The notes under the pieces are model-generated. The model was not told where the DNA came from. It searched no databases and saw nothing but the letters and a program-made list of their open reading frames with translations. From Caldisphaera sp. (GTDB taxonomy: Archaea; Thermoproteota; Thermoprotei_A; Sulfolobales; Acidilobaceae), in the NCBI GenBank assembly GCA_002877855.1, contig PNIA01000004.1, forward strand, positions 1-19,610: 19,610 nt of DNA, read 5' to 3'. A program made the position numbers and the translations under genes. Of the stretch, positions 7,972-17,365 are shown one piece after another; the first letter of the stretch is position 1, and every line of letters starts with the position of its first letter.

Positions 7972-8868
7972 ATGGAAGGTCAGAGGGCTCCACAGAAAAA
8001 AGAAAGCGAACACATAGCAGCATTAGAAATGGAAGCTATAGTTCTGGATTTTATGGATAATGGCTATTATATGGATCCACACCCGTGGCACAGAGAAAAA
8101 CCAATTGCTCAGGCAATTGGAATTAGAAAATTTAACTTATTAGATGGCATGCCTTTATATAAAAAAGTAGAACTGATGGAAAGAGTAGCTTTAGCCAGAG
8201 AAACATTAAAAACAATATCAGAACCTCTAGATCCTATGGCTAAAAGATTCAGAAATTTCGATATATTACTTGCATGCATACCTGGCGCAGACAAAAAAAT
8301 TTATTGCACTACAATAGAAGAAGTTTCCCCCAGAATAGCTGATCTTATAGAAATAGGATTGTCAGAACCAAGCAGCAATATTGTATTTATTAGAAAGCCC
8401 TCTGATCTGTCTAAGATTTCTAAAGAAAAGGGATTGTCAGAAAAAATATTAGTTACTCCAAGAACTCCAATATCATATAAAGATCTAACAGAAATTGCTA
8501 AAAGAAATCTTCCCGAGGCAATAAGATCTATCATAAAAATTAATGAAAAAGCTTTTGTGGAATTTTTTAATATAGCAGAACCAATCAATATAAGGCTTCA
8601 TGCAATCGAGTTACTTAAAGGTGTTGGCAAGAAAAATTTAAAGAATTTAATTAATGCAAGAAATACTAAAAAATTTGAAAGTTTTGATGAAATTAAAAAA
8701 ATATTAAAAGTAGATCCTGTTGAAATACTTGCCGATAAAATAATTGAAGAAATATCTGGGGAACCAAAATATTATCTGTTTGTAGAACCCAAGAACTTTA
8801 ATGCTTCCTATTTAAATTACTTGGATATAGCAAGAAAAAGTCTGTATCAAAAAAGTAAGCAACAATGA
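7972..8868 (+). CDS. DUF655 family protein with an internal insertion
   Basis: DUF655 proteins are archaeal, with an OB-like N-terminal domain and a helix-hairpin-helix region, and usually sit upstream of rsmA, as here; a role with RNA or the ribosome is suspected. This copy is 298 residues, against roughly 200 as I know the family. Residues 20-57 carry the N-terminal signature (LDFMDNGYYMDPHPWHREKP, then IAQAIG). Residues 168-245 carry the C-terminal one (FVEFFN, RLHAIELLKGVGKK). About 70-80 residues between, roughly 63-135, look like an insertion. The ATG has the strongest Shine-Dalgarno sequence in the window. L21e and RpoF, often upstream of this gene in archaea, are absent. Confidence 0.85.
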   Translation: MEGQRAPQKKESEHIAALEMEAIVLDFMDNGYYMDPHPWHREKPIAQAIGIRKFNLLDGMPLYKKVELMERVALARETLKTISEPLDPMAKRFRNFDILLACIPGADKKIYCTTIEEVSPRIADLIEIGLSEPSSNIVFIRKPSDLSKISKEKGLSEKILVTPRTPISYKDLTEIAKRNLPEAIRSIIKINEKAFVEFFNIAEPINIRLHAIELLKGVGKKNLKNLINARNTKKFESFDEIKKILKVDPVEILADKIIEEISGEPKYYLFVEPKNFNASYLNYLDIARKSLYQKSKQQ

Positions 8869-9013
8869 GAGGGCAACATTTGAAATTTTCATTAAATTTT
8901 ATAATTAGTATTAACTTTTATTTAACTTCTTTTAACATCCCAAAAATGATAAAAATTAATATTCTATTAACTATTATTTTCTTTAAAGATCTGTTAAGCT
9001 AAAGGTGTATATA

Positions 9014-9814
9014 ATGAGTTATATCTATGATAAAAATTTTTTTGATATATGCAAAAAATTAAATAAAAAAATTTTACTAAAACCTATTAAAAAGTTTTCT
9101 CAAAATTTTCTATTTAATTGCAATTCAATTAAATTATTTTACGATTCTCTTTTAGATTATAGGAATTATGACTTTTTAGAAATAGGAGCTGGTTACGGCT
9201 CTATAACAATTCCAATTTCTACTTTGGCTAAAAGAATCATTGCTCTAGAAATAGATAGAAGACTTTTATTTATAAAAAAGTATTTACCAAAAAATGTTGA
9301 GCTAGTTGTTTCAGATGGATTGGAATTTGTTAAATCAAACAGAATCCCAATACTAGTTTCAAATGTTCCATACAGTATGACATCAAACTTAATAATCAAT
9401 ATAGCAAAAAACAATAATATATTATACTCAGTTTTAGGAATTCAAAAAGAGGTTGCCGATAGATTAATATCAACTCCTGGATCCGAAAATTACAGCAGAT
9501 TAAGTGTAATAATGCAACTACTATTTTCAATAAAATCTGTAGGAATTATATCATCAAGAGATTATTTTCCAAAGCCTGATGTAGATAGCACAGTAATAAC
9601 TTTAACTAGAACTAAAAATTGGGATGATGAGTTAGAAATTCTAGAAAAATTCACATCTTGCATATTTTCTCAAAAAAATAAAAAGGCTAATAAAATTATT
9701 AAAGCCTGTATAGAAAACATGGGCCTAAGACCTAATTATGATAAAGTTAATTTAAGTGACAAAAGGGTGAGAGAATTAACACCAAAGGAAATAATAACAA
9801 TGATAAAATGGTAG
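9014..9814 (+). CDS. rsmA: rRNA adenine N6,N6-dimethyltransferase (RsmA/KsgA/Dim1 family)
   Basis: Dimethylates two adjacent adenines in the 3'-terminal hairpin of 16S rRNA during small-subunit maturation, using S-adenosylmethionine. The 266-residue protein has the family start KKFSQNFL (26-33), SAM motif GAGYGSIT (58-65), the acidic residue E79 in ALEID, D101 in VSDG, and the catalytic NVPY (117-120). The C-terminal third is the small helical domain of the family. I chose ATG at 9014, with GGTGT five bases upstream, over an in-frame GTG at 9005 that lies inside that site. It follows DUF655 by 145 bases and overlaps the next gene by seven bases, so it is coupled to it. Confidence 0.94.
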   Translation: MSYIYDKNFFDICKKLNKKILLKPIKKFSQNFLFNCNSIKLFYDSLLDYRNYDFLEIGAGYGSITIPISTLAKRIIALEIDRRLLFIKKYLPKNVELVVSDGLEFVKSNRIPILVSNVPYSMTSNLIINIAKNNNILYSVLGIQKEVADRLISTPGSENYSRLSVIMQLLFSIKSVGIISSRDYFPKPDVDSTVITLTRTKNWDDELEILEKFTSCIFSQKNKKANKIIKACIENMGLRPNYDKVNLSDKRVRELTPKEIITMIKW

Positions 9815-10401
9815 AGGATACTATATTTAGTGATATCGGAGAAATTATTTTTTTAAAAAGCAACAAAGTTTATCAACCATCTGATGATACGCTGTTGATT
9901 ATAAAATCTATGAAAGCCATAAAATCTAGAGGATATTCCTTTAATAAAATAATAGAAATAGGGTCAGGAACAGGTATTTTATCTTTAGCAGCAAACAAAC
10001 TATTTTCTCCAACTATTTTGGTATCTGTAGACATATCTCCATTTGCCGTTAAAAACACATACCTAAATTTAAACAACAAAGCACTAGTAATAAGATGCGA
10101 TGGAAGTAATTGCGTTAAGCCATACTTTGACCTAGCTATTATCAATCCACCATATCTTCCGTCTCACGATAAATTAAATAAAAATGATTATTGGTTGATA
10201 AAATCATGGGAAGAGAAAAATAACCATAGAAAGATGTGTCTTTCCTCTATTGCAGCTAAGAGCATTATAATATTAAAATCCAGCTTATCAAAATTTAATC
10301 AGGATAAATGCTTAAAAAAGCTAGGATTTAATAAAAAAGAAACCGTTTCTACAATGCCTTTGTTTATGGAAAAAATAGAAGTTAACTATTGGATTAAATA
10401 A
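9808..10401 (+). CDS. prmC: PrmC/HemK-like class I methyltransferase (probable release-factor glutamine methylase)
   Basis: A 197-residue SAM-dependent methyltransferase of the archaeal HemK/Mtq2 group, which methylates the glutamine of the GGQ motif in the release factor. Visible motifs are VYQPSDDT (21-28), matching the family's VYEPxEDT, SAM motif EIGSGTG (50-56), the acidic VDIS (74-77), and NPPYLP (113-118), the glutamine-binding signature. It overlaps the end of rsmA by seven bases, as part of the DUF655-rsmA-prmC cluster. The eukaryotic homologue needs a Trm112 partner, which is not seen here. Confidence in the fold is high; the exact substrate is inferred from the motif and neighbours. 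Confidence 0.88.
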   Translation: MVEDTIFSDIGEIIFLKSNKVYQPSDDTLLIIKSMKAIKSRGYSFNKIIEIGSGTGILSLAANKLFSPTILVSVDISPFAVKNTYLNLNNKALVIRCDGSNCVKPYFDLAIINPPYLPSHDKLNKNDYWLIKSWEEKNNHRKMCLSSIAAKSIIILKSSLSKFNQDKCLKKLGFNKKETVSTMPLFMEKIEVNYWIK

Positions 10402-10422
10402 TTTTAAAAAATTAAAATAAAC

Positions 10423-10437
10423 AGAAAGATTTATATA
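10423..10437 (+). promoter_or_regulatory. BRE/TATA promoter of the thermosome gene
   Basis: Purine-rich AGAAAGA (10423-10429) precedes TTTATATA (10430-10437), the best BRE/TATA match in the window. Transcription should start near 10460, leaving a leader of about 30 bases with GGTGA seven bases before the ATG. Strong expression would suit a chaperonin. Confidence 0.6.
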
Positions 10438-10490
10438 GAAGCTAGCCTACATAAGAATCACGGCAGTTGATTAGGTAAGGTGAAAGAGAT

Positions 10491-12158
10491 ATGTCAACAC
10501 CTATAGAAAATATGGGAGTACCTGTTATAATACTTAAAGAAGGTACTGAAAGGTCTTATGGTAAAGAAGCGGTTAGAAATAATATAATGGCAGCAAGAGC
10601 TATTTCAGAGATATTAAAAACAACCTATGGTCCAAAGGGTATGGATAAAATGCTTGTCGATAGTTTGGGAGACGTTACAATAACAAACGATGGTGCAACC
10701 ATTTTAGATAAGATGGATCTACAGCATCCCGCAGGAAAAATGTTAGTCCAAGTAGCTAAGGGTCAAGATGAAGAGGCTGGAGATGGAACTAAGACTTCAG
10801 TTATATTTGCAGGTGAATTGCTTAAGGAAGCAGAAAATTTATTGGATAAAAACATACATCCCACTATAATAATTAATGGATATAAGACTGCATTACAAAA
10901 AGCTATTGAAATACTCAACAAAATAGCTGAACCAGTATCAATAGATGATAAGGAAAAATTAATATTGGTTGCTAAAACAAGTTTAAGCAGCAAAGCTGTT
11001 TCAGAGGCCAAGGATCACTTCTCTAGGATAGCAGTTGATGCTGTAAGAGCAATAGCAGAGCAAAGAGGAAATTCATGGGTTGTAGATATCAACAACATAC
11101 AAATAGTTAAAAAATATGGGGGTAGCTTACAAGATACACAACTAATAAATGGTATTGTAATTGATAAAGAAGTAGTTCATCCAGATATGCCAAAGCAAGT
11201 TAAAAATGCTAAGATAGCTTTATTGGATGCATCTCTAGAAATAGAAAAGCCAGAGCTAGATATGGAAATAAGCTTATCATCTCCAGAATCAATGAAGAAA
11301 CTATTAGACAAACAAGAAAAAATGCTATCAGAAAAAGTCGAAAAAATAGCAGCAACTGGTGCCAATGTAGTAATTACACAGAAGGGAATTGATGATGTTG
11401 CCCAACACTTCCTAGCAAAGAAGGGTATATTAGCAGCTAGGAGAGTAAAGAGAAGCGATATTGAAAAAATTGCTAAGGCAACTGGTGCTAGAATAGTTAC
11501 CAATTTAGATGATCTTAAGCCAGAAGACTTAGGATTTGCAGGAAATGTTGAAGAAAGAAAAATAGGAGAAGATAAAATGATATTTATAGAAGAAGCTAAG
11601 AATCCGAAGAGTGTAACAATATTGATACGTGGTGGGTTCGAAAGATTAGTTGAAGAAGCTGATAGAGCTATTCATGATGCTCTAAGTGCTGTGGCAGATG
11701 CTATTACAGATAGTAAATTGGTTGCAGGCGGTGGAGCCGCTGAAGAAGAACTAGCTAAAGAATTAAGAGAATGGTCCAGGAATGTACCAGGCAAAACACA
11801 AATAGCTGTAGAATCTTTTATAAAATCAATAGAAGCTTTGCCTCAGACATTAGCATTTAATGCAGGGCATGACCCAATAGAAATGCTAATGAAGCTAAGA
11901 AGTGCTCATTCAGATAGCTCAAAGAAATGGTACGGTATAGAAATAGAAACCGGAAACATAGTTGATCTATGGTCAAAAGGAGTAATAGAACCAATGAGAG
12001 TAAAAGCCAATGCACTTAAGGCAGGAACAGATGCAGCTGGATTAATATTAAGAATAGACGATATGATAGCAGCAAAGAAGGGCGGAGGAGTAGGAGGAAA
12101 AGGACCAAGCGGTAAATCATCAGAGGAAGAATCGGGCAAAGAATCTAGCAGCGATTAA
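10491..12158 (+). CDS. ths: Thermosome subunit (group II chaperonin)
   Basis: An ATP-driven protein-folding ring subunit of the TCP-1/TF55 family, cytoplasmic and full length at 555 residues. Nucleotide-site motifs are GPKGMDKM (47-54), NDGATIL (66-72) and GDGTKTS (97-103); the GDGTK form is the one I recall from crenarchaeal thermosomes. The C-terminal equatorial half has the conserved VAGGGAAE and the family-typical segment [15 protein letters not shown]. From about residue 525 the tail is Gly/Ser/Glu-rich and acidic instead of the Gly-Met repeat found in many chaperonins; such tails vary in this group. Crenarchaea usually have two or three different subunits. The overall sequence resembles the Sulfolobus TF55 family, but I cannot tell which subunit this is. 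It has its own strong promoter. Confidence 0.97.
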   Translation: MSTPIENMGVPVIILKEGTERSYGKEAVRNNIMAARAISEILKTTYGPKGMDKMLVDSLGDVTITNDGATILDKMDLQHPAGKMLVQVAKGQDEEAGDGTKTSVIFAGELLKEAENLLDKNIHPTIIINGYKTALQKAIEILNKIAEPVSIDDKEKLILVAKTSLSSKAVSEAKDHFSRIAVDAVRAIAEQRGNSWVVDINNIQIVKKYGGSLQDTQLINGIVIDKEVVHPDMPKQVKNAKIALLDASLEIEKPELDMEISLSSPESMKKLLDKQEKMLSEKVEKIAATGANVVITQKGIDDVAQHFLAKKGILAARRVKRSDIEKIAKATGARIVTNLDDLKPEDLGFAGNVEERKIGEDKMIFIEEAKNPKSVTILIRGGFERLVEEADRAIHDALSAVADAITDSKLVAGGGAAEEELAKELREWSRNVPGKTQIAVESFIKSIEALPQTLAFNAGHDPIEMLMKLRSAHSDSSKKWYGIEIETGNIVDLWSKGVIEPMRVKANALKAGTDAAGLILRIDDMIAAKKGGGVGGKGPSGKSSEEESGKESSSD

Positions 12159-12223
12159 ACTTAAATAAATTTTCTAATCCATTTTTTATTTCTGTTTTTA
12201 TCTTATATTTTTGGGCCTTAAAT

Positions 12224-13279
12224 ATGATTAGTGGTCATTCGATAGATTTACCTCAAAGAATCATAATAGGTGAAAATATCTTATACAACATAGGAAATCA
12301 GGTATCTGAATTGTTTAGTAAAGGTAAATCAATTTTAATACTTACTGGACCTAATGTTTATCCTAAATATTATGGCAAGATTAAGGAGAGCTTAGAAGAT
12401 AAAGGGTTTTCGGTATCTTACGTAATAACAGGTAGTCCAACAGTAGATTATGCTAAAAGTTTATCGGAAGAAGTTTCTAAGGATAAGTTTGATATATTGT
12501 TAGGTCTAGGTGGGGGAAGAAGCATTGATTTAACAAAATATGTCGCAATGAGTTTAGAAAAAAACTTTATTAGCATACCAACAGCAGCAAGCCATGATGG
12601 AATAACAAGTCCTTTCGTTACATTAAGAGGCTTTGATAGATTTCATTCTAAGCCAGCAAAACCACCAAAGCTAATCTTAATTGATATAAATATTATATTA
12701 TCTGCTCCAAAAAGATATAATGCTGCAGGTTTTGGAGATTTGATAGGAAAGTATACATCAGTATTGGATTGGCGTTTAGCTCACAAATTAAAAGGAGAAT
12801 ATTATGCACAATATGCTGCCAGTCTAGCACTAATGAGTGCAAAGCATGTTAGCTTATATGCAAAAGAAATAGGATTAGGTAGTAAAGAAGGAATTAGGGT
12901 ATTACTAGAAGCATTAGTAAGCAGTGGTGTAGCGATGTGTATTGCTGGTAGCTCAAGACCAGCTAGTGGGTCTGAGCATCTTTTTGCTCATGCATTAGAA
13001 ATGATTAGTAAAAATCCGCCCTTGCATGGTGAAGCAGTTGGGGTTGGTACTATAATGATGTCATATTTGCATGGAAAGAACTGGAAAAAAATAAGGAATT
13101 TATTGAAAACAGTTGGGGTTCCTACAAATGCTAAAGAATTAGGTGTTTCTGAAGAAGAAGTGATTGAATCTCTTATCAAATCTGTAAGCATTAGACCAGA
13201 AAGATATACGATTCTGGGGGATACAGGGCTAAATGAAAAAGCTGCAAAGGACTTGGCAAAAAGTACTTTAGTTATTTGA
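12224..13279 (+). CDS. egsA: sn-glycerol-1-phosphate dehydrogenase
   Basis: Reduces dihydroxyacetone phosphate to sn-glycerol 1-phosphate with NAD(P)H, supplying the backbone of archaeal ether lipids. This zinc enzyme of the iron-alcohol-dehydrogenase/GldA fold is 351 residues, normal for the family. The nucleotide-binding turn is GLGGGRS (94-100). AASHDGITSPF (121-131) includes the substrate-binding Asp 125, and the likely zinc ligands are D172 (GFGDLIG), H252 (SEHLFAH) and H268 (LHGEAVGVG). No GGTGA precedes the ATG, and a TATA-like stretch (about 12195-12208) lies only about 20 bases upstream, so the mRNA is probably leaderless. It follows the thermosome gene by 65 bases. Confidence 0.96.
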   Translation: MISGHSIDLPQRIIIGENILYNIGNQVSELFSKGKSILILTGPNVYPKYYGKIKESLEDKGFSVSYVITGSPTVDYAKSLSEEVSKDKFDILLGLGGGRSIDLTKYVAMSLEKNFISIPTAASHDGITSPFVTLRGFDRFHSKPAKPPKLILIDINIILSAPKRYNAAGFGDLIGKYTSVLDWRLAHKLKGEYYAQYAASLALMSAKHVSLYAKEIGLGSKEGIRVLLEALVSSGVAMCIAGSSRPASGSEHLFAHALEMISKNPPLHGEAVGVGTIMMSYLHGKNWKKIRNLLKTVGVPTNAKELGVSEEEVIESLIKSVSIRPERYTILGDTGLNEKAAKDLAKSTLVI

Positions 13280-13384
13280 TTTTTAAATTTTAAAGTTTAT
13301 GCGCATTTTATTATATAAATATAATTCATTACAAAAATAATATTATAAGATTTATTAGACATAAAAATTAAAACTCGTGAAAAC

Positions 13385-13400
13385 CACCAAATTATTGGTG
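13385..13400 (+). promoter_or_regulatory. psmB: Hairpin covering the psmB ribosome-binding site
   Basis: CACCAA (13385-13390) and TTGGTG (13395-13400) are perfectly complementary with a four-base loop (ATTA). The 3' arm contains four of the five bases of the ribosome-binding site GGTGA (13397-13401). In RNA, the CACC arm would mask the site. It is one of the few inverted repeats here with GC pairs, so chance is less likely than for the AT-only ones. Confidence 0.45.
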
Positions 13401-13408
13401 AAAATGGA

Positions 13409-14041
13409 TTGATGCCTTTTGATAAAGAAACGTCATTGAAGGCCTTTCATGGAACGACAACAGTTGGCTTTATAACAAAAGATGCAACCATTTTAGCAGC
13501 TGATAAAAGAGCTACAGCAGGTACATTAATTGCCAGTAGAACTGTTAAAAAAATTGTTAAAATAACGGATTATGCAGCTATGACTATTGCTGGATTAGTA
13601 GCCGATGCCCAAATGTTAGCAGATGCTATAAGAGAAGAAGCTAGATTATATGAAACTACTAATAAAAGAAAATTAACGGTCAAAAGTATGGCAACTCTTT
13701 TAGCAAATGTTCTATTTTCAACAAAATATTATCCATACTTAGTTCAACTTATAATTGGGGGATACGATACTGAACCAAGGCTCTATAATTTAGATTATTT
13801 TGGAAGCATTACTGAAGAGAAAATGACCTCTACAGGATCTGGGTCACCAGTAGCACTAGGGGTTCTAGAGAGAGAGTATAGACAAGATATGAGCCTGGAA
13901 GAAGCTATAAATTTAGCTGCAAAGGCTGTAAAGGTAGCCATTATGAGGGATTCGGCAACAGGAGATGGTGTAGATGTAATAGCTATAACATCTAGCGGTA
14001 TAAGAGAAAGTTTTATATCTCTCCAGCAACTCCTTTCTTAA
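13409..14041 (+). CDS. psmB: Proteasome beta subunit, catalytic
   Basis: The proteolytic subunit of the archaeal 20S proteasome. A short propeptide (about 15 residues) ends in HG, and cleavage would expose the nucleophile threonine in TTTVGF (Thr16). Mature Asp17 (D32, in AADKR) and Lys33 (K48) are both present, so this beta subunit should be active. TMTSTGSGSP-type and RDSATGDGVD segments follow as expected. The TTG at 13409 is seven bases from GGTGA; the ATG at 13412 is ten bases away and equally plausible. A hairpin may cover the ribosome-binding site. It lies 54 bases upstream of fttA, an adjacency I believe is common in archaea. Crenarchaea often carry a second, inactive beta subunit elsewhere. 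Confidence 0.96.
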   Translation: MMPFDKETSLKAFHGTTTVGFITKDATILAADKRATAGTLIASRTVKKIVKITDYAAMTIAGLVADAQMLADAIREEARLYETTNKRKLTVKSMATLLANVLFSTKYYPYLVQLIIGGYDTEPRLYNLDYFGSITEEKMTSTGSGSPVALGVLEREYRQDMSLEEAINLAAKAVKVAIMRDSATGDGVDVIAITSSGIRESFISLQQLLS

Positions 14042-14095
14042 AAGGATAAAAAAAGAAGCTTTTAGCAAAAATTTTATTTATCTCGGTGATTTGAT

Positions 14096-16111
14096 TTGGA
14101 AGAATCTAATCAAGAAAGATTAATATCTGGACAAAGGCTAAGATCAATAATAGTAAGCGAAATACTAAAAAATGTAAAAGATGCAGAAATTTCTAGCATA
14201 GAATTTGAAGGACCAGAAATAGCAATCTATGTAAAAAATCCTCAATGGATATTAGAAGGAGAAGAGAAAATAAGAGAACTAGCTAAGCAACTAAGGAAAA
14301 GAATGGTGATAAGAACTGATCCAAAAGCAAGAAAGACTAGAGAAGCAACAATACAATATATAATGGAAAATGCTCCAGAGGAATCAGGTATTGCACCAAG
14401 TGATATACAGTTTGATGAGGTTCTAGGAGAAGTAAGGCTTTTTGCAGATAAGCCAGGAAAACTACTAGGAAAAGGAAAATCCTTTAGAAATCAAGTATTA
14501 GCAGCTACCGGCTGGAGGCTTGAAGTTCAAAGAAAATCTCCATTAATAAGCAAAACATTAGCCTCTGTATTAGATCTATACATTAGATCATCTGCAGAAA
14601 GAAAAAAGGCTTTAAGAGAAATTGGAGAAAGAGTATATAGAGACATGATTATTGGCCCAAGAAATATAAGAGTTATTGGTTTGGGAAGTTTTGGAGAGGT
14701 GGGAAGATCATCAATATTAGTTGATACAGGAGAAAGCAAAATATTATTAGATGCAGGATTTGCACAAAGCGGTTATGGCTCTGATGCATATCCTTTTTTT
14801 GATGCTCCAGAATTTAGACTTGAAGACTTAGATGCAATAGTTATATCTCACGCCCATATGGACCATATGGGTCTTCTACCAATACTATATAAATATGGCT
14901 ATCGTGGACCTGTTTATATGACTCCGCCAACTAGAGATATAACAGTTTTAATGCTTAAGGATTTTATAGATCTATTTATAAGAGAAGGAAAAGATCCACC
15001 ATTTACTATGAAAGATATAAATACAATGCTTACTAGAACGATAAGCGTTAATTATAATGTAGTAACGGATCTATCTCCAGATGCAAAGCTTACATTTTCT
15101 GATGCAGGGCATATATTAGGTTCCGCTTTAACTCATATACATATTGGCCAAGGATTGTTTAATTTACTTTACACAGGAGATATAAAATATTATAAATCTA
15201 AAGAAGAAGCAGAAACAACAAGATTGCAACCACCAGCAAATACTGAATTTCATAGAGTAGAAGCATTAATAATGGAGACAACATACGGAAATACAGATAC
15301 AGTTACTAGAGAAGAAGCAGAAAACCAGCTATTTGAACTAATAAAAAGGGTTTATGATAGAAAGGGTAAATTGCTCATCCCAGTAATGGCTGTCGGAAGA
15401 GCACAAGATATGATGGTATTGATAAATAAAGCACTACAAGATAAAAAAATACCTGAAATGCCAATATATATTGATGGCCTCATATACGAAGTTACTGCAA
15501 TATACACATCATACCCAGAATTATTAGCAAAGCCAATAAGAGAACATATATTGCACGATGATCAAAACCCATTTATAGGACCGAATATGATATTCGTTAA
15601 CGATTCAAACAAAAGGGATGAGGCAATATTTAGTGATGGACCAGCAATAATAATATCAACAAGCGGAATGATGGTGGGAGGTCCAATTCTAGAGTATTTT
15701 AAAAATCTAGCCGATAACCAAAATAATGCCCTAGCTTTTGTTAGTTACCAAGCATCAGGTACATTGGGAAGAAGAATAGTTGACGGTGAAAAAGAAATAC
15801 AAATGATTGATGGAAATCAACTAAAAACAGTTAAAGTTAATCTAGAAGTTCAAAGAATTGAAGGATTTTCTGGGCATGCAAATAGAAGTGAATTGCAGGC
15901 CTTCTTAAGAAATTTAACACCAAAGCCCAGAACCATAATATTAAATCATGGCGAACCAAGCCAAACAGTTTCTTTTGCTTCGTTAATAAAACAAAAATGG
16001 GATAAACTGGGATTTGAATCAATGCCAGAAATAATTTTCCCCGAAAATTTAGAATCAATAAGAATATATCCTAGAAATGTAAAACTTCATTCTATCATAG
16101 AGTATGGTTAA
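14096..16111 (+). CDS. fttA: FttA (aCPSF1), KH/metallo-beta-lactamase/beta-CASP ribonuclease and termination factor
   Basis: The archaeal homologue of CPSF73, an RNA endonuclease/5'-exonuclease that drives transcription termination. At 671 residues it is full length. Two KH-type RNA-binding domains cover about residues 1-145 (the second has GKLLGKGKSF). The metallo-beta-lactamase core follows, with HAHMDH (252-257), H339 (AGHILGSA) and D362 (YTGDIKY). The beta-CASP domain has METTYGN, AVGRAQDMM, H594 (FSGHANR) and H618 (NHGEPS), so the zinc ligand set appears complete. TTG start, with GGTGAT five bases upstream. psmB lies 54 bases before it and nre 15 bases after it, so fttA and nre are very likely one transcript. 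Confidence 0.97.
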   Translation: MEESNQERLISGQRLRSIIVSEILKNVKDAEISSIEFEGPEIAIYVKNPQWILEGEEKIRELAKQLRKRMVIRTDPKARKTREATIQYIMENAPEESGIAPSDIQFDEVLGEVRLFADKPGKLLGKGKSFRNQVLAATGWRLEVQRKSPLISKTLASVLDLYIRSSAERKKALREIGERVYRDMIIGPRNIRVIGLGSFGEVGRSSILVDTGESKILLDAGFAQSGYGSDAYPFFDAPEFRLEDLDAIVISHAHMDHMGLLPILYKYGYRGPVYMTPPTRDITVLMLKDFIDLFIREGKDPPFTMKDINTMLTRTISVNYNVVTDLSPDAKLTFSDAGHILGSALTHIHIGQGLFNLLYTGDIKYYKSKEEAETTRLQPPANTEFHRVEALIMETTYGNTDTVTREEAENQLFELIKRVYDRKGKLLIPVMAVGRAQDMMVLINKALQDKKIPEMPIYIDGLIYEVTAIYTSYPELLAKPIREHILHDDQNPFIGPNMIFVNDSNKRDEAIFSDGPAIIISTSGMMVGGPILEYFKNLADNQNNALAFVSYQASGTLGRRIVDGEKEIQMIDGNQLKTVKVNLEVQRIEGFSGHANRSELQAFLRNLTPKPRTIILNHGEPSQTVSFASLIKQKWDKLGFESMPEIIFPENLESIRIYPRNVKLHSIIEYG

Positions 16112-16126
16112 AGGGATGAAAATTTA

Positions 16127-17365
16127 ATGGCAAGAATCCCTCCAGAGCTCTGCGCAAAATGTAAAGGTTATAAAAAGCTCTGTGGATTATCCAAATGCCC
16201 AATTTTAGAAGAGTTTAGAATCAAAGCAAATGTAACGACAAAAATAAGTAACAATTTTGCTAATGGCTCTACGCCTCCAAGCGGGTTAATTGGAGAGTAT
16301 GGATATCCTAAAGTTTCTTTCCATTATATGGTTCCTCCTGGATTAAATGGGGAAGAAGCAAAATATAGAGATAATCCAATACTATGGTCAATCAAAAAGG
16401 AATCCCTAGATAATATAATAAAAATGAGAGGTGAACTGATTTCAGCACTTTTAAGGGTTGATATAAATAGGCCTTGGGAGCTCTATCAAAGCGAAATAGG
16501 ACTAGCAATTATATCGGAAAAACCTGTTAATAGTGAGATTATCTTAAAAAATATTCCAACACCCAGATTAACATTCGATGGTATAACTAAGCCCACTGGA
16601 CCAACAGCACCAGCAGAAAAAATAATAGTTAGGGACAATCCAAAGTTAAGTCTTGCAATTGAAAAAATTATATGGGATGATATGAAAGCAGAATTGGCTG
16701 TATGGAAAACTTATAGTTCAGGAATTGACATCTATACAATTCAAAGCATGCTTAGCTTAGGCTTTTTGGGCAAACTAAGAAATAGAAGATTAGTTCCAAC
16801 AAGGTGGTCTATAACTGCAACTGATGATATAATATCAAAAAAACTCAGAAAAATAATTTCTGATTTCAATGAAATAAGCGAACCTATGGTGTTCGAAGGT
16901 GAATATCTAAGTAATAGGTTTCTATTAACATTTATGCCTGGAGAAGGAAGCTTTGAATGGATAGAAATTTGGCATCCTCTATCTATTTGGACAAGATATG
17001 CTACAAAACCAATAATAAGTAAGGTAGAGGAAGATCCTCTTGGAAGGGTTTCCACTCTTGATGGTGGATTTTCAGCAGCAAGAGTTTCGGTGTTAGAGTT
17101 CCTGTATAGAATCAAAAGAAAAGCTGATGTCGTTATATTAAGAGAAATATTACCAACATACTATGCACCCGTTGGAAATTGGCATATTAGAGAAACTGTT
17201 AAAAACACATTATTAAAAAACCCGATTATTAAAACCAATGATTCAAACGAAATAATTTCATTTATAACAAAGTGGCTTAAAACAAATCCCAACGATGTTA
17301 TAAAGGAAAGCTATTTATTGAACTCTAAAAAGAAAAAGCTAACTGAATTCATGGATAATAAGTAG
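16127..17365 (+). CDS. nre: Nre family archaeal DNA repair protein
   Basis: A 412-residue protein of the Nre family (Nre N- and C-terminal domains), which in haloarchaea takes part in repair of DNA damage and binds the sliding clamp PCNA. The N-terminus has four cysteines (C9, C12, C19, C24), a likely zinc finger. Conserved-looking segments include NRPWELYQSEIGLA, TGPTAPAEK and RNRRLVPTRWSIT. The last residues include KKKLTEFM, which resembles a weak PCNA-interacting motif lacking the leading glutamine. The ATG has GGGATGA seven bases upstream and starts 15 bases after fttA, so it is probably read from the same mRNA. Family assignment is firm, biochemical activity unknown. Confidence 0.9.
   Translation: MARIPPELCAKCKGYKKLCGLSKCPILEEFRIKANVTTKISNNFANGSTPPSGLIGEYGYPKVSFHYMVPPGLNGEEAKYRDNPILWSIKKESLDNIIKMRGELISALLRVDINRPWELYQSEIGLAIISEKPVNSEIILKNIPTPRLTFDGITKPTGPTAPAEKIIVRDNPKLSLAIEKIIWDDMKAELAVWKTYSSGIDIYTIQSMLSLGFLGKLRNRRLVPTRWSITATDDIISKKLRKIISDFNEISEPMVFEGEYLSNRFLLTFMPGEGSFEWIEIWHPLSIWTRYATKPIISKVEEDPLGRVSTLDGGFSAARVSVLEFLYRIKRKADVVILREILPTYYAPVGNWHIRETVKNTLLKNPIIKTNDSNEIISFITKWLKTNPNDVIKESYLLNSKKKKLTEFMDNK

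Noticed and set aside
10781..10801. GDGTK in place of the common GDGTT in the thermosome as a damaged nucleotide site
   Set aside because: The GDGTK form is, as I recall, normal in crenarchaeal thermosome subunits.
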